Positions 8,072 to 18,558 of a stretch of 64,000 nt of DNA are shown one piece after another. The position numbers were made by a program, and so were the translations under genes. Where the stretch lies: contig NZ_RZGZ01000002.1 of NCBI RefSeq assembly GCF_003990045.1, positions 1 to 64,000 on the forward strand. Reading direction: 5' to 3'. Position 1 is the stretch's first letter; each line of letters begins with the position of its first letter. This DNA comes from Labedella endophytica (GTDB lineage Bacteria > Actinomycetota > Actinomycetes > Actinomycetales > Microbacteriaceae). The notes beneath the pieces were generated by a model. The model ran no database searches and was not told where the DNA came from. It saw only the letters and a program-made list of their open reading frames with translations.

Positions 8072-8739
8072 CCGATCGATCCTCGGACACCCCGGAACGG
8101 GCTGACTTCCTCGTCGTCCTCGACGTGGATTCGACGCTCATCGAGAACGAGGCCATCGAGCTCCTCGCGGCCGAGGCCGGTGTGCTCGAGCACGTCGCAC
8201 AGGTGACCGAGAGGGCGATGCGCGGCGAACTCGACTTCGCGGCGAGTCTGCGCGAACGCGTCGCCACTCTGGCCGGCCTCCCCGACTCGGTGTTCGACAC
8301 CGTGAGACCGCGGCTCGTCGTGACCGATGGCGTGCCAGCCCTCGTCGAGGGCGTGCACGCGGCGGGCGGGGTGATCTGCGTCGTCTCCGGCGGGTTCCAC
8401 GAGCTCCTCGATCCGCTCGCCGAGGAGCTCGGGCTCGACGATTGGCGTGCGAACCGCCTCGAGATCCACGGCGGCTCCCTCACGGGCGAGGTCGAGGGCT
8501 CCATCGTGGACGCCGCGACGAAGGCGGCCTGTCTGCGCTCGTGGGCCGGTCGCTGGGGCGTTCTCCTCGACCGCACGATCGCGATCGGGGACGGTGCGAA
8601 CGACCTCGACATGATGGCGGCGGCGGGACTCGGCATCGCCTTCGACGCGAAGCCGGCCGTCCGCGAACGAGCGGACGTCGTCCTCCTCGACCGTGACCTC
8701 TCGCTCGTCCTCCCTATCCTCGGCCTCCCCCGCCCCTGA
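8068..8739 (+). CDS. serB: Phosphoserine phosphatase
   Basis: A 223-residue HAD-superfamily phosphatase; the last step of serine synthesis is the likely role. Motif I is DVDST with nucleophile Asp19 and Asp21, motif II is VVSGGFHE near 111, and the metal-binding motif is GDGAND (174-179). There is no N-terminal ACT domain, unlike the longer mycobacterial SerB2, so serine feedback through ACT is not expected. The GTG start overlaps the glgC stop (GTGA), so translation is coupled to glycogen synthesis. A strong hairpin follows. Confidence 0.88.
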   Translation: MTDRSSDTPERADFLVVLDVDSTLIENEAIELLAAEAGVLEHVAQVTERAMRGELDFAASLRERVATLAGLPDSVFDTVRPRLVVTDGVPALVEGVHAAGGVICVVSGGFHELLDPLAEELGLDDWRANRLEIHGGSLTGEVEGSIVDAATKAACLRSWAGRWGVLLDRTIAIGDGANDLDMMAAAGLGIAFDAKPAVRERADVVLLDRDLSLVLPILGLPRP

Positions 8740-8752
8740 CCTCGCCCCACTG

Positions 8753-8796
8753 AAAATCCCCTCCGTGCACGAGATTTCGGGCACGAAGGGGATTTT
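8753..8796. terminator. Bidirectional terminator between serB and fabG
   Basis: Arms 8753-8768 and 8781-8796 pair over 16 positions with one G-U, around a 12-base loop. The arms end in AAAA and TTTT, so each strand has a U tract. It lies between convergent genes. Confidence 0.85.
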
Positions 8797-8831
8797 AAGG
8801 GGGTTAGAGGAACCCCGAGGCACGATGGGGG

Positions 8832-9542
8832 TCAGTGACCCATGCCGAGGCCTCCGTCGACGGGGATGACCGCGCCGGAGATGTATCCGGCGTCGTCCCC
8901 GGCGATCCAGCCGACGACCTTCGCGACCTCGGCGGACGTCGCGTACCGGCCGGCCGGAATCGACTTCAGGTACTCGGCGCGCTGCTCGGCCGGCAGGGCG
9001 TCGGTCATGTCGGTCTCGATGAACCCGGGGGCCACGACGTTCGCCGTGATTCCGCGCGCCCCGAGCTCCCGCGTGATCGACCGAGCCATGCCCACGAGAC
9101 CGGCCTTCGACGCCGCGTAGTTCACCTGGCCGGGCGAGCCGTACAGACCGACGACGCTCGAGATGAGGACGATGCGTCCGAAGCGCGCCTTGAGCATGCC
9201 CTTCGAGGCGCGCTTGACGACGCGGAACGAGCCGCCCAGGTTGGTGTCGACGACGCGGTCGAAGTCGTCCTCCGACATGCGCATGAGCAGGGTGTCCGCG
9301 GTGATCCCCGCGTTCGAGACGAGCACCTCGACGGGGCCGAGCTCTTTCTCGACCTCGGTGAACGCGGCGTCCACGGACGCGGCGTCCGTGACGTCCGCCC
9401 GGACGGTCAGCGCGCCGTCGGGTCCTGCTCCCGATCGCGCGGTGACGGCCACGCGGTGGCCGGCCGCGACGAATTCCTGGGCGATGGCGAAACCGATTCC
9501 TCGGTTCCCTCCGGTGACGAGGACTGTGCGTGCTGTAGTCAT
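8832..9542 (-). CDS. fabG: 3-oxoacyl-ACP reductase-type short-chain dehydrogenase
   Basis: A 236-residue SDR enzyme predicted to reduce 3-oxoacyl-ACP with NADPH in fatty acid synthesis. TGGNRGIG (10-17) binds the cofactor, NAG is at 77-79, and the catalytic Ser-Tyr-Lys is ISS/Y142/K146 in NYAASK. The C-terminal GAVIPVDGGLGMGH fits FabG. Close SDR paralogues are common, so a different ketone substrate is possible, but the length and YAASK context support FabG. It is divergent from the DUF3099 gene across 87 bases that hold overlapping promoter elements. Confidence 0.82.
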   Translation of the reverse strand: MTTARTVLVTGGNRGIGFAIAQEFVAAGHRVAVTARSGAGPDGALTVRADVTDAASVDAAFTEVEKELGPVEVLVSNAGITADTLLMRMSEDDFDRVVDTNLGGSFRVVKRASKGMLKARFGRIVLISSVVGLYGSPGQVNYAASKAGLVGMARSITRELGARGITANVVAPGFIETDMTDALPAEQRAEYLKSIPAGRYATSAEVAKVVGWIAGDDAGYISGAVIPVDGGLGMGH

Positions 9543-9591
9543 GAGATCCTTTTCGAAAGTGCAAGGGGGCCGTGAGCATGGCCGCCATCGC

Positions 9592-9619
9592 CTTACAGCC
9601 TAGGAGATGGACGTAGGCT
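9592..9619. promoter_or_regulatory. Overlapping divergent promoters, fabG and DUF3099 gene
   Basis: Plus strand: CTTACA (9592-9597), 16 bases, TAGGCT (9614-9619), ten bases before the DUF3099 ATG. Minus strand: TAGGCT (9602-9597), about 55 bases before fabG. The minus -10 overlaps the plus -35, so the two should compete for polymerase. Confidence 0.42.
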
Positions 9620-9629
9620 GGTCTGGACG

Positions 9630-9947
9630 ATGAAACAACCCTCCATCACCACCCTCCCGCCGTCGCCTGACGACGAGCGACGGAGCCGGATGCGCAAGTA
9701 TGCGATCGCGATGAGCGTTCGTATGGTCTGCATCCTGCTCATCTTCGTGGTGCAGGGATGGCTGGTCTGGTTCTTCGCCATCGGTGCCATCGTCCTCCCC
9801 TACATCGCCGTGGTGCTGGCGAGCGTCGGAGACGGTCGATCGGGCGGCGCGATCGCGCCGGAGCAGGACGTCCCCCTCGCGATAGAGGGCCGTGCTCACG
9901 ACACGGAGATGGGCGGGACCCGCAGGGTCGACGAGGAGCGGCCGTGA
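9630..9947 (+). CDS. DUF3099-family small membrane protein
   Basis: A 105-residue protein of a family seen in actinobacteria; its function is unknown. A charged N-terminus (DDERRSRMRKY) leads into two closely spaced hydrophobic segments, about 30-47 and 50-67, forming a helical hairpin, followed by an acidic hydrophilic tail. It heads a three-gene unit joined by two GTGA overlaps with a small Cys/His-containing protein and SURF1, so a role connected with membrane or oxidase assembly is possible but only inferred from position. Confidence 0.8.
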   Translation: MKQPSITTLPPSPDDERRSRMRKYAIAMSVRMVCILLIFVVQGWLVWFFAIGAIVLPYIAVVLASVGDGRSGGAIAPEQDVPLAIEGRAHDTEMGGTRRVDEERP

Positions 9948-10168
9948 TCGGCCTCGGCGGCGAGATCCCCGCACACACGTGTTCGCGTGCGGGGTGCCGA
10001 GAGACCGCGGTATCGCGCGTCGAGTGGCGGAACCCGCGCATCCACGGCCCGGAACGGACGAAGGTCTGGCTCGCGTGCGAGGAGCATGTCGAGTACCTCC
10101 GCGACTTCCTCGCGTCGCGTGACTTCCCCGTGGCGGTCGTCCCTCTCCCGAGTGGGGTCGAGCAGTGA
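9944..10168 (+). CDS. Small Cys/His-containing protein of unknown function
   Basis: A 74-residue protein with a C-x4-C pair (CSRAGC) near 14-19 and a C-x2-H pair (CEEH) near 45-48, which could bind one metal ion, separated by WRNPRIHGPERTKVW. Similar short actinobacterial proteins exist and are sometimes misnamed acetone carboxylase; nothing here supports that activity. The GTG start overlaps the upstream stop and the gene's own stop overlaps the SURF1 start, both as GTGA, so it is translated in a chain with SURF1. Confidence 0.75.
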   Translation: MIGLGGEIPAHTCSRAGCRETAVSRVEWRNPRIHGPERTKVWLACEEHVEYLRDFLASRDFPVAVVPLPSGVEQ

Positions 10169-11016
10169 ATCGTTGGCGCTTCGCGTTCAGCCGACGATGG
10201 TTCGGGTACCTCGCCGTCGCGATTGTGTTCGCCATCGTGTGCGTGCTGCTGTCCAACTGGCAGCTGGCCCGACGCGCGGAGAAGACCAACGAGATCTCTC
10301 TCGTGACCGACAACTACGACGCCCGGCCCGTCCAGATCGGCTCGCTCCTGCCCGAACTCGACTCGTTCGACCCGGCCGACGAGTGGAGGCCTGTCGTCCT
10401 CGAAGGCAGCTACCTCGAGGACGAGCAGGTGCTCGTACGTAACAGGCCGAGGGGCGGACAACCCGGTTTCGATCAGCTCGTGCCCTTCCTCCTCACGGAC
10501 GGGTCCGTCGTCATCGTCGACCGTGGCTGGCTCCCGACGGGGAACGAGCAGGATCTTCCCGACGTCGTCCCGGCACCCCCTGGCGGATCCGTCACGGTCA
10601 CCGTCCGGCTTCGTCCCGGCGAGCCGACCGTGGCCGGTCGAGGCGCCGGAGCGGGACAGATCGCCACGATCCATCTCCCCGAACTCGCGGAACGGGTGGA
10701 CGGACCCCTGTACACGGGGGCCTACGGCATGCTCGCGGACGAGAATCCGGCGCCGTCGGAGCAGCGTCCGGCCGCGGTGCAGAAGCCCGTCGCCGACGAG
10801 GGCGCCCACCTGTCGTACGCGCTCCAGTGGCTCATCTTCGGGATCCTCGGATTCGTCTTCCTCGGCTACGCCGTCCGCCAGGAGTACCGGGCGCTCAACG
10901 CGGACGATCCCGAGGAGCGTCAGCGCGCCGAGGAACGCGAACGGCGCCGCCGCGCGAAACGGACCGACGCGGACATCGAGGACGAGCTGCTCGACGCATC
11001 CTCCGTGAACCGCTGA
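10165..11016 (+). CDS. SURF1-family cytochrome c oxidase assembly protein
   Basis: A 283-residue membrane protein. In bacteria and mitochondria SURF1 helps insert heme a into oxidase subunit I. It has a transmembrane helix at about 12-32 followed by the family's NWQLARR signature, an extracytoplasmic domain with NRPRGGQPGFD and VDRGWLP, and a second helix at about 217-238. The C-terminal 40 residues are rich in Glu and Arg. The GTG start overlaps the previous stop. Heme A and heme O synthase genes lie 8-10 kb away at 18559-20712, supplying the cofactor. Confidence 0.9.
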   Translation: MNRWRFAFSRRWFGYLAVAIVFAIVCVLLSNWQLARRAEKTNEISLVTDNYDARPVQIGSLLPELDSFDPADEWRPVVLEGSYLEDEQVLVRNRPRGGQPGFDQLVPFLLTDGSVVIVDRGWLPTGNEQDLPDVVPAPPGGSVTVTVRLRPGEPTVAGRGAGAGQIATIHLPELAERVDGPLYTGAYGMLADENPAPSEQRPAAVQKPVADEGAHLSYALQWLIFGILGFVFLGYAVRQEYRALNADDPEERQRAEERERRRRAKRTDADIEDELLDASSVNR

Positions 11017-11173
11017 CACTCACGTCGTCGCGCCGGGGATATCACGCCGAGAAACTCGCTCCACGCATGAGGGCGCCCTCGGCCCACCGCTGAGCGTCGC
11101 GCCAGCCCGCTGCCCTGGACCCGCCGAGCGTTCCGTCACGGCGCCTCTGGCTACGCGTGGGACGGACGCTGGG

Positions 11174-12772
<1,599 letters not shown>

Positions 12773-12852
12773 GGTGTGTCCTGTTCTCGTCGGGCGCGCT
12801 CGGGGGCGCGCCGCTTGTGACGGTGTGGAGGGGAGGGGGTCAGCCCCCCAGT

Positions 12853-14031
12853 CTACGACCTCGCAGCGGTCTCGGCGCCGTCGCCGCTTCCGCGGGCGAC
12901 GACGAGCGCCACGATCCGGTCGATCGCCTCGTCGAGGAGCGCCGGATCGCACGCGAGATTGACTCGAACGCGCCCCTCACCACCCGGACCGAAGTCCGTG
13001 CCGGTCCGCAGGGCGACGCGGGCGTGTTCGAGGATGGTGTCGGCCGGTTCGTCGCCGAGACCGAGGGAACGGACATCCACCCAGGCGAGGTAGCCCGCGT
13101 GCGGTTCCACGACGGAGACGCTCGGCAACTCCCCCGCGAGACGCCCCACGAGGCTGTGACGGTTGCGCTCGATCGTGCGCAGGGCCCGGTCGAGCCATTC
13201 CTCACCATCGGTATACGCGGCGACGCTCGCGATCACCCCGAACTGGCCCGTCCGCCAGGCGACCTCGATCGGCAGCGCCTCGAGTAGGGCGTTCGTGCGC
13301 TCGTCATCGGCGATCAGCAGGGCGCACTTCAGCCCGGCGAGGTTCCAGGCCTTGCTCGCAGAGTGGAGGGCGAAGCCGGTCCGTCGCGAGGCTTCTGAGA
13401 CACTCAGGTACGGCACGAATCGCGCATCGGAGTGCGTGAGTGGTGCGTGGATCTCGTCGCTCACGACCGTCGCCCCGTAGCGGTCGGCGAGCTCGGCGAG
13501 GGCCGACAGCGACTCGTGAGTGTGGGGGTAGCCGTGCGGGTTGTGCGGATTGCACAGCAGGATCGCCCGGCTGCCGTTCGCGAAGGCGGTCTCGATCGCG
13601 ACGAGGTCGAGGCTCCCGGTGTCCGACAATGCTGCCTCGACGACGGAGACCCCGGCCTCTTCCGCGAGGAGGAAGAAGGGCGGATAGACGGGCGGCGTGA
13701 GGACGAGCCCCTCCCCCACGTCGATGCGGCGCAGGAGCTCGACGATCCCCATGCTCACGTCCGCCGTCGTCTGGATCCGAGCGGACGCGAGGTCCCACCC
13801 CCAGCGTCGGACGGCGAAAGCGCTGAACGCCGACGGAAGGGGTGTCCGGGACGCGACGTAGCCGGTGTCGCCCGCGTCGACGGCCGCGTGCAGGGCCGCT
13901 GCGATGGGCTCGGCGAGCGGGAAGTCGGCCTCCGCGACGAACATCGGGATGACGTCGTCCGGGTACTCGCTCCATTTCTCGCTCGTGCGGGAGCGGAGGA
14001 CGTCGATCGGAGCGGCGTGAAGCTCGTTCAT
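12853..14031 (-). CDS. MalY/PatB-type aminotransferase-like lyase (probable cystathionine beta-lyase)
   Basis: A 392-residue fold-type I PLP enzyme. It starts with the MalY/PatB pattern SEKWSEYPDDVIPMFVAEADF; NPHNPHG near 180 binds PLP, SDEIHAPL supplies the Asp, and the PLP lysine is in SASKAWNLAGLK. Members cleave cystathionine or related thioethers to homocysteine, pyruvate and ammonia. The ATG at 14029-14031 fits the family start, although the frame stays open to 14373 and the ribosome site is weak. It stands alone between the ABC-F gene and the terminator of the suf operon. Confidence 0.85.
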   Translation of the reverse strand: MNELHAAPIDVLRSRTSEKWSEYPDDVIPMFVAEADFPLAEPIAAALHAAVDAGDTGYVASRTPLPSAFSAFAVRRWGWDLASARIQTTADVSMGIVELLRRIDVGEGLVLTPPVYPPFFLLAEEAGVSVVEAALSDTGSLDLVAIETAFANGSRAILLCNPHNPHGYPHTHESLSALAELADRYGATVVSDEIHAPLTHSDARFVPYLSVSEASRRTGFALHSASKAWNLAGLKCALLIADDERTNALLEALPIEVAWRTGQFGVIASVAAYTDGEEWLDRALRTIERNRHSLVGRLAGELPSVSVVEPHAGYLAWVDVRSLGLGDEPADTILEHARVALRTGTDFGPGGEGRVRVNLACDPALLDEAIDRIVALVVARGSGDGAETAARS

Positions 14032-14115
14032 GGGTTGTCGTCCGTTCGTCAGGTGGTCCGGCGACGCGATGGTCCCGCGACGAGACCGCCGAGCCGCACT
14101 ACCGGGTCCGGGAGA

Positions 14116-14157
14116 AACGACGCAGCCGACCGGTGGAAGCCGGTCGGCTGCGTCGTT
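14116..14157 (-). terminator. Terminator of the suf operon
   Basis: Arms 14116-14133 and 14140-14157 form a perfect 18-bp stem with a 6-base loop. It starts two bases after the sufT stop and is followed on the minus strand by TTTC. Confidence 0.88.
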
Positions 14158-14159
14158 CA

Positions 14160-14489
14160 TCAGATGGAGAAACCGAGGGCTCGCATCATGTCCCGGCCGT
14201 CGTCCGTGATCTTCTCCGGACCCCACGGCGGCATCCAGACCCAATTGATGCGGAACGCGTCCACCACTCCGTCGAGGGCTTCGGCCGTCTGCTCCTCGAG
14301 GACGTCGGTGAGCGGGCACCCGGCCGACGTGAGGGTCATGTGGATGATGAGGGCGTTGTTCTCGTCGTCCCACCCGAGATCGTAGATGAGACCGAGATCG
14401 ACGATGTTGATCCCGAGTTCGGGATCCATCACGTCCTTGAGGGCTTCCTCGACCTGGTCGAACTTGTCGGGAGCGAGAGTCGTCACCAT
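14160..14489 (-). CDS. sufT: SufT/MIP18-family (DUF59) Fe-S maturation protein
   Basis: A 109-residue protein of the DUF59 family, which assists Fe-S cluster maturation. The family features are DPELGINIVDLGLIYD (22-37) and the conserved Cys in TSAGCPLTD. It is the last gene of the suf operon, five bases after sufC, as in many actinobacteria. The exact biochemical step is not established. The perfect hairpin directly after its stop marks the operon end. Confidence 0.88.
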   Translation of the reverse strand: MVTTLAPDKFDQVEEALKDVMDPELGINIVDLGLIYDLGWDDENNALIIHMTLTSAGCPLTDVLEEQTAEALDGVVDAFRINWVWMPPWGPEKITDDGRDMMRALGFSI

Positions 14490-14494
14490 GGCGT

Positions 14495-15259
14495 TTATGC
14501 TACGGGAGCGTCGGAGAGATAGCGATCGTATCCCTCGTCTTCGAGGCGGTCGGCGAGCTCCGGCCCACCCTGCTCGGCGACCTTGCCCGCCACGAAGACG
14601 TGGACGAAGTCCGGCTTGATGTAGCGCAGGATGCGCGTGTAGTGCGTGATGAGGAGAAGGCCGAGTCCGGTGTTCTCCTTCGCGCGGTTGACACCCTCCG
14701 ACACGATCTTGAGCGCGTCGACGTCGAGCCCAGAGTCCGTCTCGTCGAGAACGGCGAACGTCGGCTTGAGGAGCTCGAGCTGGAGGATCTCGTGGCGCTT
14801 CTTCTCGCCACCCGAGAACCCCTCGTTGACGTTGCGCTCGGCGAAGGTCGAATCCATGCGCAGGTCCGTCATAGCGCCGCGCACGTCCTTGATCCAGCTG
14901 CGCACCGGCGGCGCCTCCCCCGCGATGGCGGTCTTCGCCGTGCGGAGGAAGTTCGTGACGGTGACGCCCGGGATCTCGACGGGGTACTGCATCGCGAGGA
15001 AGAGGCCGGCGCGTGCGCGCTCGTCGACGGACATGGCGAGCACGTCCTCTCCGTCGAGCGTGATCGAGCCAGACTCGACCGAGTACTTGGGGTGCCCGGC
15101 GATCGTGTACGCGAGGGTCGACTTGCCCGAGCCGTTCGGTCCCATGATCGCGTGCGTCTCGCCCGTGCGGATCGTGAGGTCGACGCCCTTCAGAATGGGC
15201 TTCGTTCCCTGATCGGTCTCCACACTGACGTGGAGGTCGCGGATTTCGAGTACAGACAT
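14495..15259 (-). CDS. sufC: Fe-S cluster assembly ATPase SufC
   Basis: A 254-residue ABC-type ATPase that drives Fe-S assembly on the SufB-SufD scaffold. Walker A is GPNGSGKST (40-48), the signature is FSGGEKKRHE and Walker B is FAVLDETDSGLD, where SufC has Asp/Glu-Thr-Asp rather than DEP. The ATG follows the Rieske gene by four bases. SufC has no membrane partner; its partners SufB and SufD are encoded upstream in the same operon. Confidence 0.96.
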   Translation of the reverse strand: MSVLEIRDLHVSVETDQGTKPILKGVDLTIRTGETHAIMGPNGSGKSTLAYTIAGHPKYSVESGSITLDGEDVLAMSVDERARAGLFLAMQYPVEIPGVTVTNFLRTAKTAIAGEAPPVRSWIKDVRGAMTDLRMDSTFAERNVNEGFSGGEKKRHEILQLELLKPTFAVLDETDSGLDVDALKIVSEGVNRAKENTGLGLLLITHYTRILRYIKPDFVHVFVAGKVAEQGGPELADRLEDEGYDRYLSDAPVA

Positions 15260-15263
15260 AGAG

Positions 15264-15590
15264 CTAGATCACTTTCGTTACGGTCGGGTCGATGTAGATG
15301 TCGCCGTCGCGGAGTTCGACCTCGTAGACGGGGACGGGTTCGTAGGCGGGGAGCGTCAGGGGCTTCCCGGTCGTCAGCTCGAACTTCGAGCCGTGCGCCC
15401 AGCACTCGAGAGTGTCGTCCTCGACGAAACCCTCGGCGAGCGAGATGTCGCCGTGCGTGCAGGTGTCACCGATGGCGTGCACGACTCCGTCGCCGTCGAG
15501 CACGAGCGCCATCGGCGCTCCGTCGACGACCACACGCTTCGCCTGGTTCGGGGCGAGCTCGGAGAGCGAGCCGACGTTCTGCTGCGCCAT
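15264..15590 (-). CDS. Rieske-type [2Fe-2S] ferredoxin in the suf operon
   Basis: A 108-residue protein resembling the ferredoxin component of non-heme oxygenases. The cluster ligands are C44-x-H46 (CTHG) and C63-x2-H66 (CWAHG). No oxygenase or reductase is nearby. Its start overlaps the sufD stop by one base (TGATG) and sufC follows by four bases, so it is an integral operon member. It probably supplies electrons or acts as an early cluster client during assembly; both are inference. Rieske genes at this position are seen in other actinobacterial suf operons. Confidence 0.9.
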   Translation of the reverse strand: MAQQNVGSLSELAPNQAKRVVVDGAPMALVLDGDGVVHAIGDTCTHGDISLAEGFVEDDTLECWAHGSKFELTTGKPLTLPAYEPVPVYEVELRDGDIYIDPTVTKVI

Positions 15591-16810
15591 CAGCGCTCCT
15601 CATCGGCGAGCGACGTGCCGGCGAGTTCGGCCTCGATGGCCGCACCGAGACGCTCCTGGAGTTCGGAGTCCGGGATCTGCTGGACGATCTCGGTGAGGAA
15701 TCCGCGGACGACGAGTCGCCGGGCCTCCTCCTCGCTGATGCCGCGTGCCTGCAGGTAGAACAGCTGCTCGTCGTCGAACCGACCCGTGGCACTCGCGTGA
15801 CCCGCTCCAGCGATATCGCCGGTCTCGATCTCGAGGTTCGGGATGGAGTCCGCACGCGTGCCGTCCGTGAGGACGAGGTTGCGGTTCTGCTCGTACGAGT
15901 CGGTCGCGGTGGCCTTCTGTCCGATCAGGACGTCGCCGATCCACACGGAGCGCGCACCCTCGCCCTGGAGGGCGCCCTTGTAGGTGACGCGGCTGCGGGT
16001 ATGCGGAGCATCGTGGTTCACGTAGACCTGCTGCTCGAGGTGCTGGCCGGCGTCCGAGAAGTACAGGCCGAGGGCCTCGATGTCGCCGCCCTCCTCCGCG
16101 AGGTGCGTGGACGGGTTCACGCGCACGACGGATCCACCGAGGGAGACCACGACGTGCGTGAGCTTGGCGTCGCGACCGATCCGGGCGAAGTGCGCAGCGA
16201 GATGCAGCGCGTCGTCGTCCCACCCCTGCACGCTCACGACCGTGAGCTGTGCTCCTGCACCGACGACGATCTCGACGTTCTCCGTGATCTTCGCCTGGCC
16301 CGCGCTGTCGAGGATGACGAGGCCGGAACTGAAGGGAGCGGCCGTGATGACCGTGTGCGCGGCGCGGGGCGCGGTCCCGAGCGTCGACCGCCGGACGAGC
16401 GAGCGCTTCTTGTCCTCGCCCGTCACGTCGATGCGCAGGACCTGCTCGGTCTGCGTCCACGCGTTCGCCGAGGCCTTCTCCTCGGGGATCCCGGCGAGCC
16501 CGCGCTCGACGCCGGCGACGTCGGCCCAGGTCACCGCGATCCCGTCCACGGGATCCGCGTCCACGCGATAGGCGGAGCCGTCGAGGTCCCCGGAGATCAA
16601 CTCGCCGAGCTTGTCGATTGGTGTCAGTTTCCACGACTGCTCGCGCCCGGTGACGTCGCCGAAGTCACTAACGTCGGTGGACGTGAATCGCTCCGATCGC
16701 GTCTGGACGGGCACGAAGGCGCCCGCCCCGTCGCTGTGGGCACGGATGCCGTGCTGGCCGGTGGTCTCGAGGGTCTGGCTGGGTGTCCCAGCCGGCACTG
16801 CGGTCGTCAT
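15590..16810 (-). CDS. sufD: Fe-S cluster assembly protein SufD
   Basis: A 406-residue SufB/SufD-family protein, partner of SufB and SufC in the scaffold complex. It carries the C-terminal family domain with HASATGRFDDEQLFYLQARG and a final helix region ending GTSLADEER. The ATG directly abuts the sufB stop (TAG-ATG), giving tight coupling and equal synthesis. The N-terminal 100 residues are variable, as usual in SufD. Confidence 0.93.
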   Translation of the reverse strand: MTTAVPAGTPSQTLETTGQHGIRAHSDGAGAFVPVQTRSERFTSTDVSDFGDVTGREQSWKLTPIDKLGELISGDLDGSAYRVDADPVDGIAVTWADVAGVERGLAGIPEEKASANAWTQTEQVLRIDVTGEDKKRSLVRRSTLGTAPRAAHTVITAAPFSSGLVILDSAGQAKITENVEIVVGAGAQLTVVSVQGWDDDALHLAAHFARIGRDAKLTHVVVSLGGSVVRVNPSTHLAEEGGDIEALGLYFSDAGQHLEQQVYVNHDAPHTRSRVTYKGALQGEGARSVWIGDVLIGQKATATDSYEQNRNLVLTDGTRADSIPNLEIETGDIAGAGHASATGRFDDEQLFYLQARGISEEEARRLVVRGFLTEIVQQIPDSELQERLGAAIEAELAGTSLADEER

Positions 16811-18229
16811 CTAGCCGACGGATCCTTCCATGCCCATTTCGATGAGCTTGTTGAGTTCGAGCGCGTACTCCATGGGCAGCTCCCTGGCGATGGGTTCGAT
16901 GAACCCGCGGACGATCATGGCCATGGCCTCGTCCTCCGGCATGCCGCGAGACATGAGGTAGAAGAGCTGCTCCTCGCTGACGCGGGAGACGGTGGCCTCG
17001 TGGCCGAGCTGCACGTCGTCCACGCGGATGTCGATCGCCGGGTAGGTGTCGCTGCGCGAGATGGAATCCACGAGGAGAGCGTCGCACCGCACGGTGTTCG
17101 CCGAGTGGTGCGCGTTGGCGTCCACTCGTACTTCTCCGCGATACCCGGCCCGACCGCCGCCGCGGGCGATCGACTTGGACACGATCGACGACTGCGTGTA
17201 CGGAGCCATGTGGATCATCTTGGCGCCGGCGTCCTGGTGCTGGCCCGGACCCGCGAAGGCGACCGAGAGCGTCTCCCCCTTGGCGTGCTCGCCCGTGAGG
17301 TAGATGGACGGGTACTTCATCGTGACCTTGGAACCGATGTTGCCGTCGATCCACTCCATCGTGGCGCCCTCCTGGGCGATCGCACGCTTCGTGACGAGGT
17401 TGTAGACGTTGTTCGACCAGTTCTGGATCGTGGTGTAGCGAACGCGGGCGTTCTTCTTCACGACGATCTCGACGACAGCGGAGTGCAGGGAGTCCGACTT
17501 GTAGATCGGGGCCGTGCAGCCCTCGATGTAGTGGACGTAGCTGCCCTCGTCGGCGATGATCAGCGTGCGCTCGAACTGACCCATGTTCTCCGTGTTGATG
17601 CGGAAGTAGGCCTGGAGCGGGATCTCCACGTGCACGCCGGGCGGCACGTAGACGAAGGATCCGCCGGACCACACGGCGGTGTTGAGCGCGGCGAACTTGT
17701 TGTCGCCGGCGGGGATCACCGTGCCGAAGTACTCCTCGAAGAACTCCGGGTGCTCCTTGAGCGCCGTGTCGGTGTCCATGAAGATGACACCCTGGCGCTC
17801 GAGCTCCTCGTTGATCTGGTGGTAGACGACCTCGGACTCGTACTGGGCGGCGACTCCCGAGACGAGGCGCTGACGCTCCGCCTCCGGGATGCCCAGGCGC
17901 TCGTACGTGTTCTTGATGTCGTCGGGCAGCTCTTCCCAGGTGGCGGCCTGGCGCTCGGTGGAGCGCACGAAGTACTTGATGTTGTCGAAGTCGATGTCCG
18001 AGAGGTCCGCTCCGAACGTCGGCATGGGCTTGCGACCGAACAGGTCGAGGCCGCGCATGCGGCGCTTGAGCATCCACTCGGGCTCGTCCTTCAGCCGCGA
18101 GATGTCCGCGACGACCTCCGGCGACACTCCACGGCGCGCGGAAGCTCCCGCGGCGTCGGAGTCCGACCAGCCGAATTCGTACACGCCGAGGCTCTCGAGC
18201 TCTGGGCGATCGATCAGGACGTCCGACAT
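16811..18229 (-). CDS. sufB: Fe-S cluster assembly scaffold SufB
   Basis: A 472-residue scaffold protein and first gene of the suf operon. The family core is clear: [19 protein letters not shown], the central beta-helix, and [20 protein letters not shown] near the C-terminus. I chose the ATG at 18227-18229, preceded by AGAGAGG, although the frame runs to 18292. No SufR-type repressor gene lies upstream, and the operon lacks sufS (cysteine desulfurase) and sufU/iscU, which must be encoded elsewhere. Confidence 0.96.
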   Translation of the reverse strand: MSDVLIDRPELESLGVYEFGWSDSDAAGASARRGVSPEVVADISRLKDEPEWMLKRRMRGLDLFGRKPMPTFGADLSDIDFDNIKYFVRSTERQAATWEELPDDIKNTYERLGIPEAERQRLVSGVAAQYESEVVYHQINEELERQGVIFMDTDTALKEHPEFFEEYFGTVIPAGDNKFAALNTAVWSGGSFVYVPPGVHVEIPLQAYFRINTENMGQFERTLIIADEGSYVHYIEGCTAPIYKSDSLHSAVVEIVVKKNARVRYTTIQNWSNNVYNLVTKRAIAQEGATMEWIDGNIGSKVTMKYPSIYLTGEHAKGETLSVAFAGPGQHQDAGAKMIHMAPYTQSSIVSKSIARGGGRAGYRGEVRVDANAHHSANTVRCDALLVDSISRSDTYPAIDIRVDDVQLGHEATVSRVSEEQLFYLMSRGMPEDEAMAMIVRGFIEPIARELPMEYALELNKLIEMGMEGSVG

Positions 18230-18558
18230 GACTACCTCTCTCTCCTCCATCGGCAACGGGGGCGCATGGTGACGCATTCCCTCAACCGACACGTGACACC
18301 GTGCGATGCCGCACGGCTCCCGATGTGGGGCCCACCGTTCCCGGGGACCCGCCTCTCGGGCATGGTTCTCGAGACGCCGTCGTCTCCGTAGAATGATTGT
18401 GGAAGCACCGATCGGACCGTCGCCGTTCGGGAGAATCCCTCTCCGCGAACACCAGCCGATCCGGTCCCGGCCTCAACCCTACGATTCTACAGGGTGCATC
18501 ATGCCCACGGGGGTTCGGCCGGGCGGGCTTTCAGCAAAGAGCCCAGGAAGAAGCCCAG
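18230..18558. other. Divergent sufB/ctaA intergenic region (329 bases)
   Basis: No gene is supported here. Two TAGAAT elements are visible: 18389-18394 on the plus strand, pointing to ctaA, and 18489-18484 on the minus strand, pointing to sufB. Both lack a good -35. If both were used, the two transcripts would overlap for about 90 bases. I see no recognisable operator or riboswitch. Confidence 0.4.

Noticed and set aside
11017-11173. Palindrome GAGGGCGCCCTC between SURF1 and the ABC-F gene as a terminator
   Set aside because: It has no loop and no U tract; a 12-bp palindrome of this composition is expected by chance in such DNA.
12835-12849. Small GGGGG/CCCCC hairpin after the MalY-type gene
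   Set aside because: Five-base stem with no U tract; too weak to call a terminator.
14600-18391. A 1263-codon open frame on the plus strand
   Set aside because: It is antisense to the suf operon; its residues are the Arg/Val/Asp/Gly-rich type produced by reading high-GC genes backwards, and all suf genes have clear family matches.
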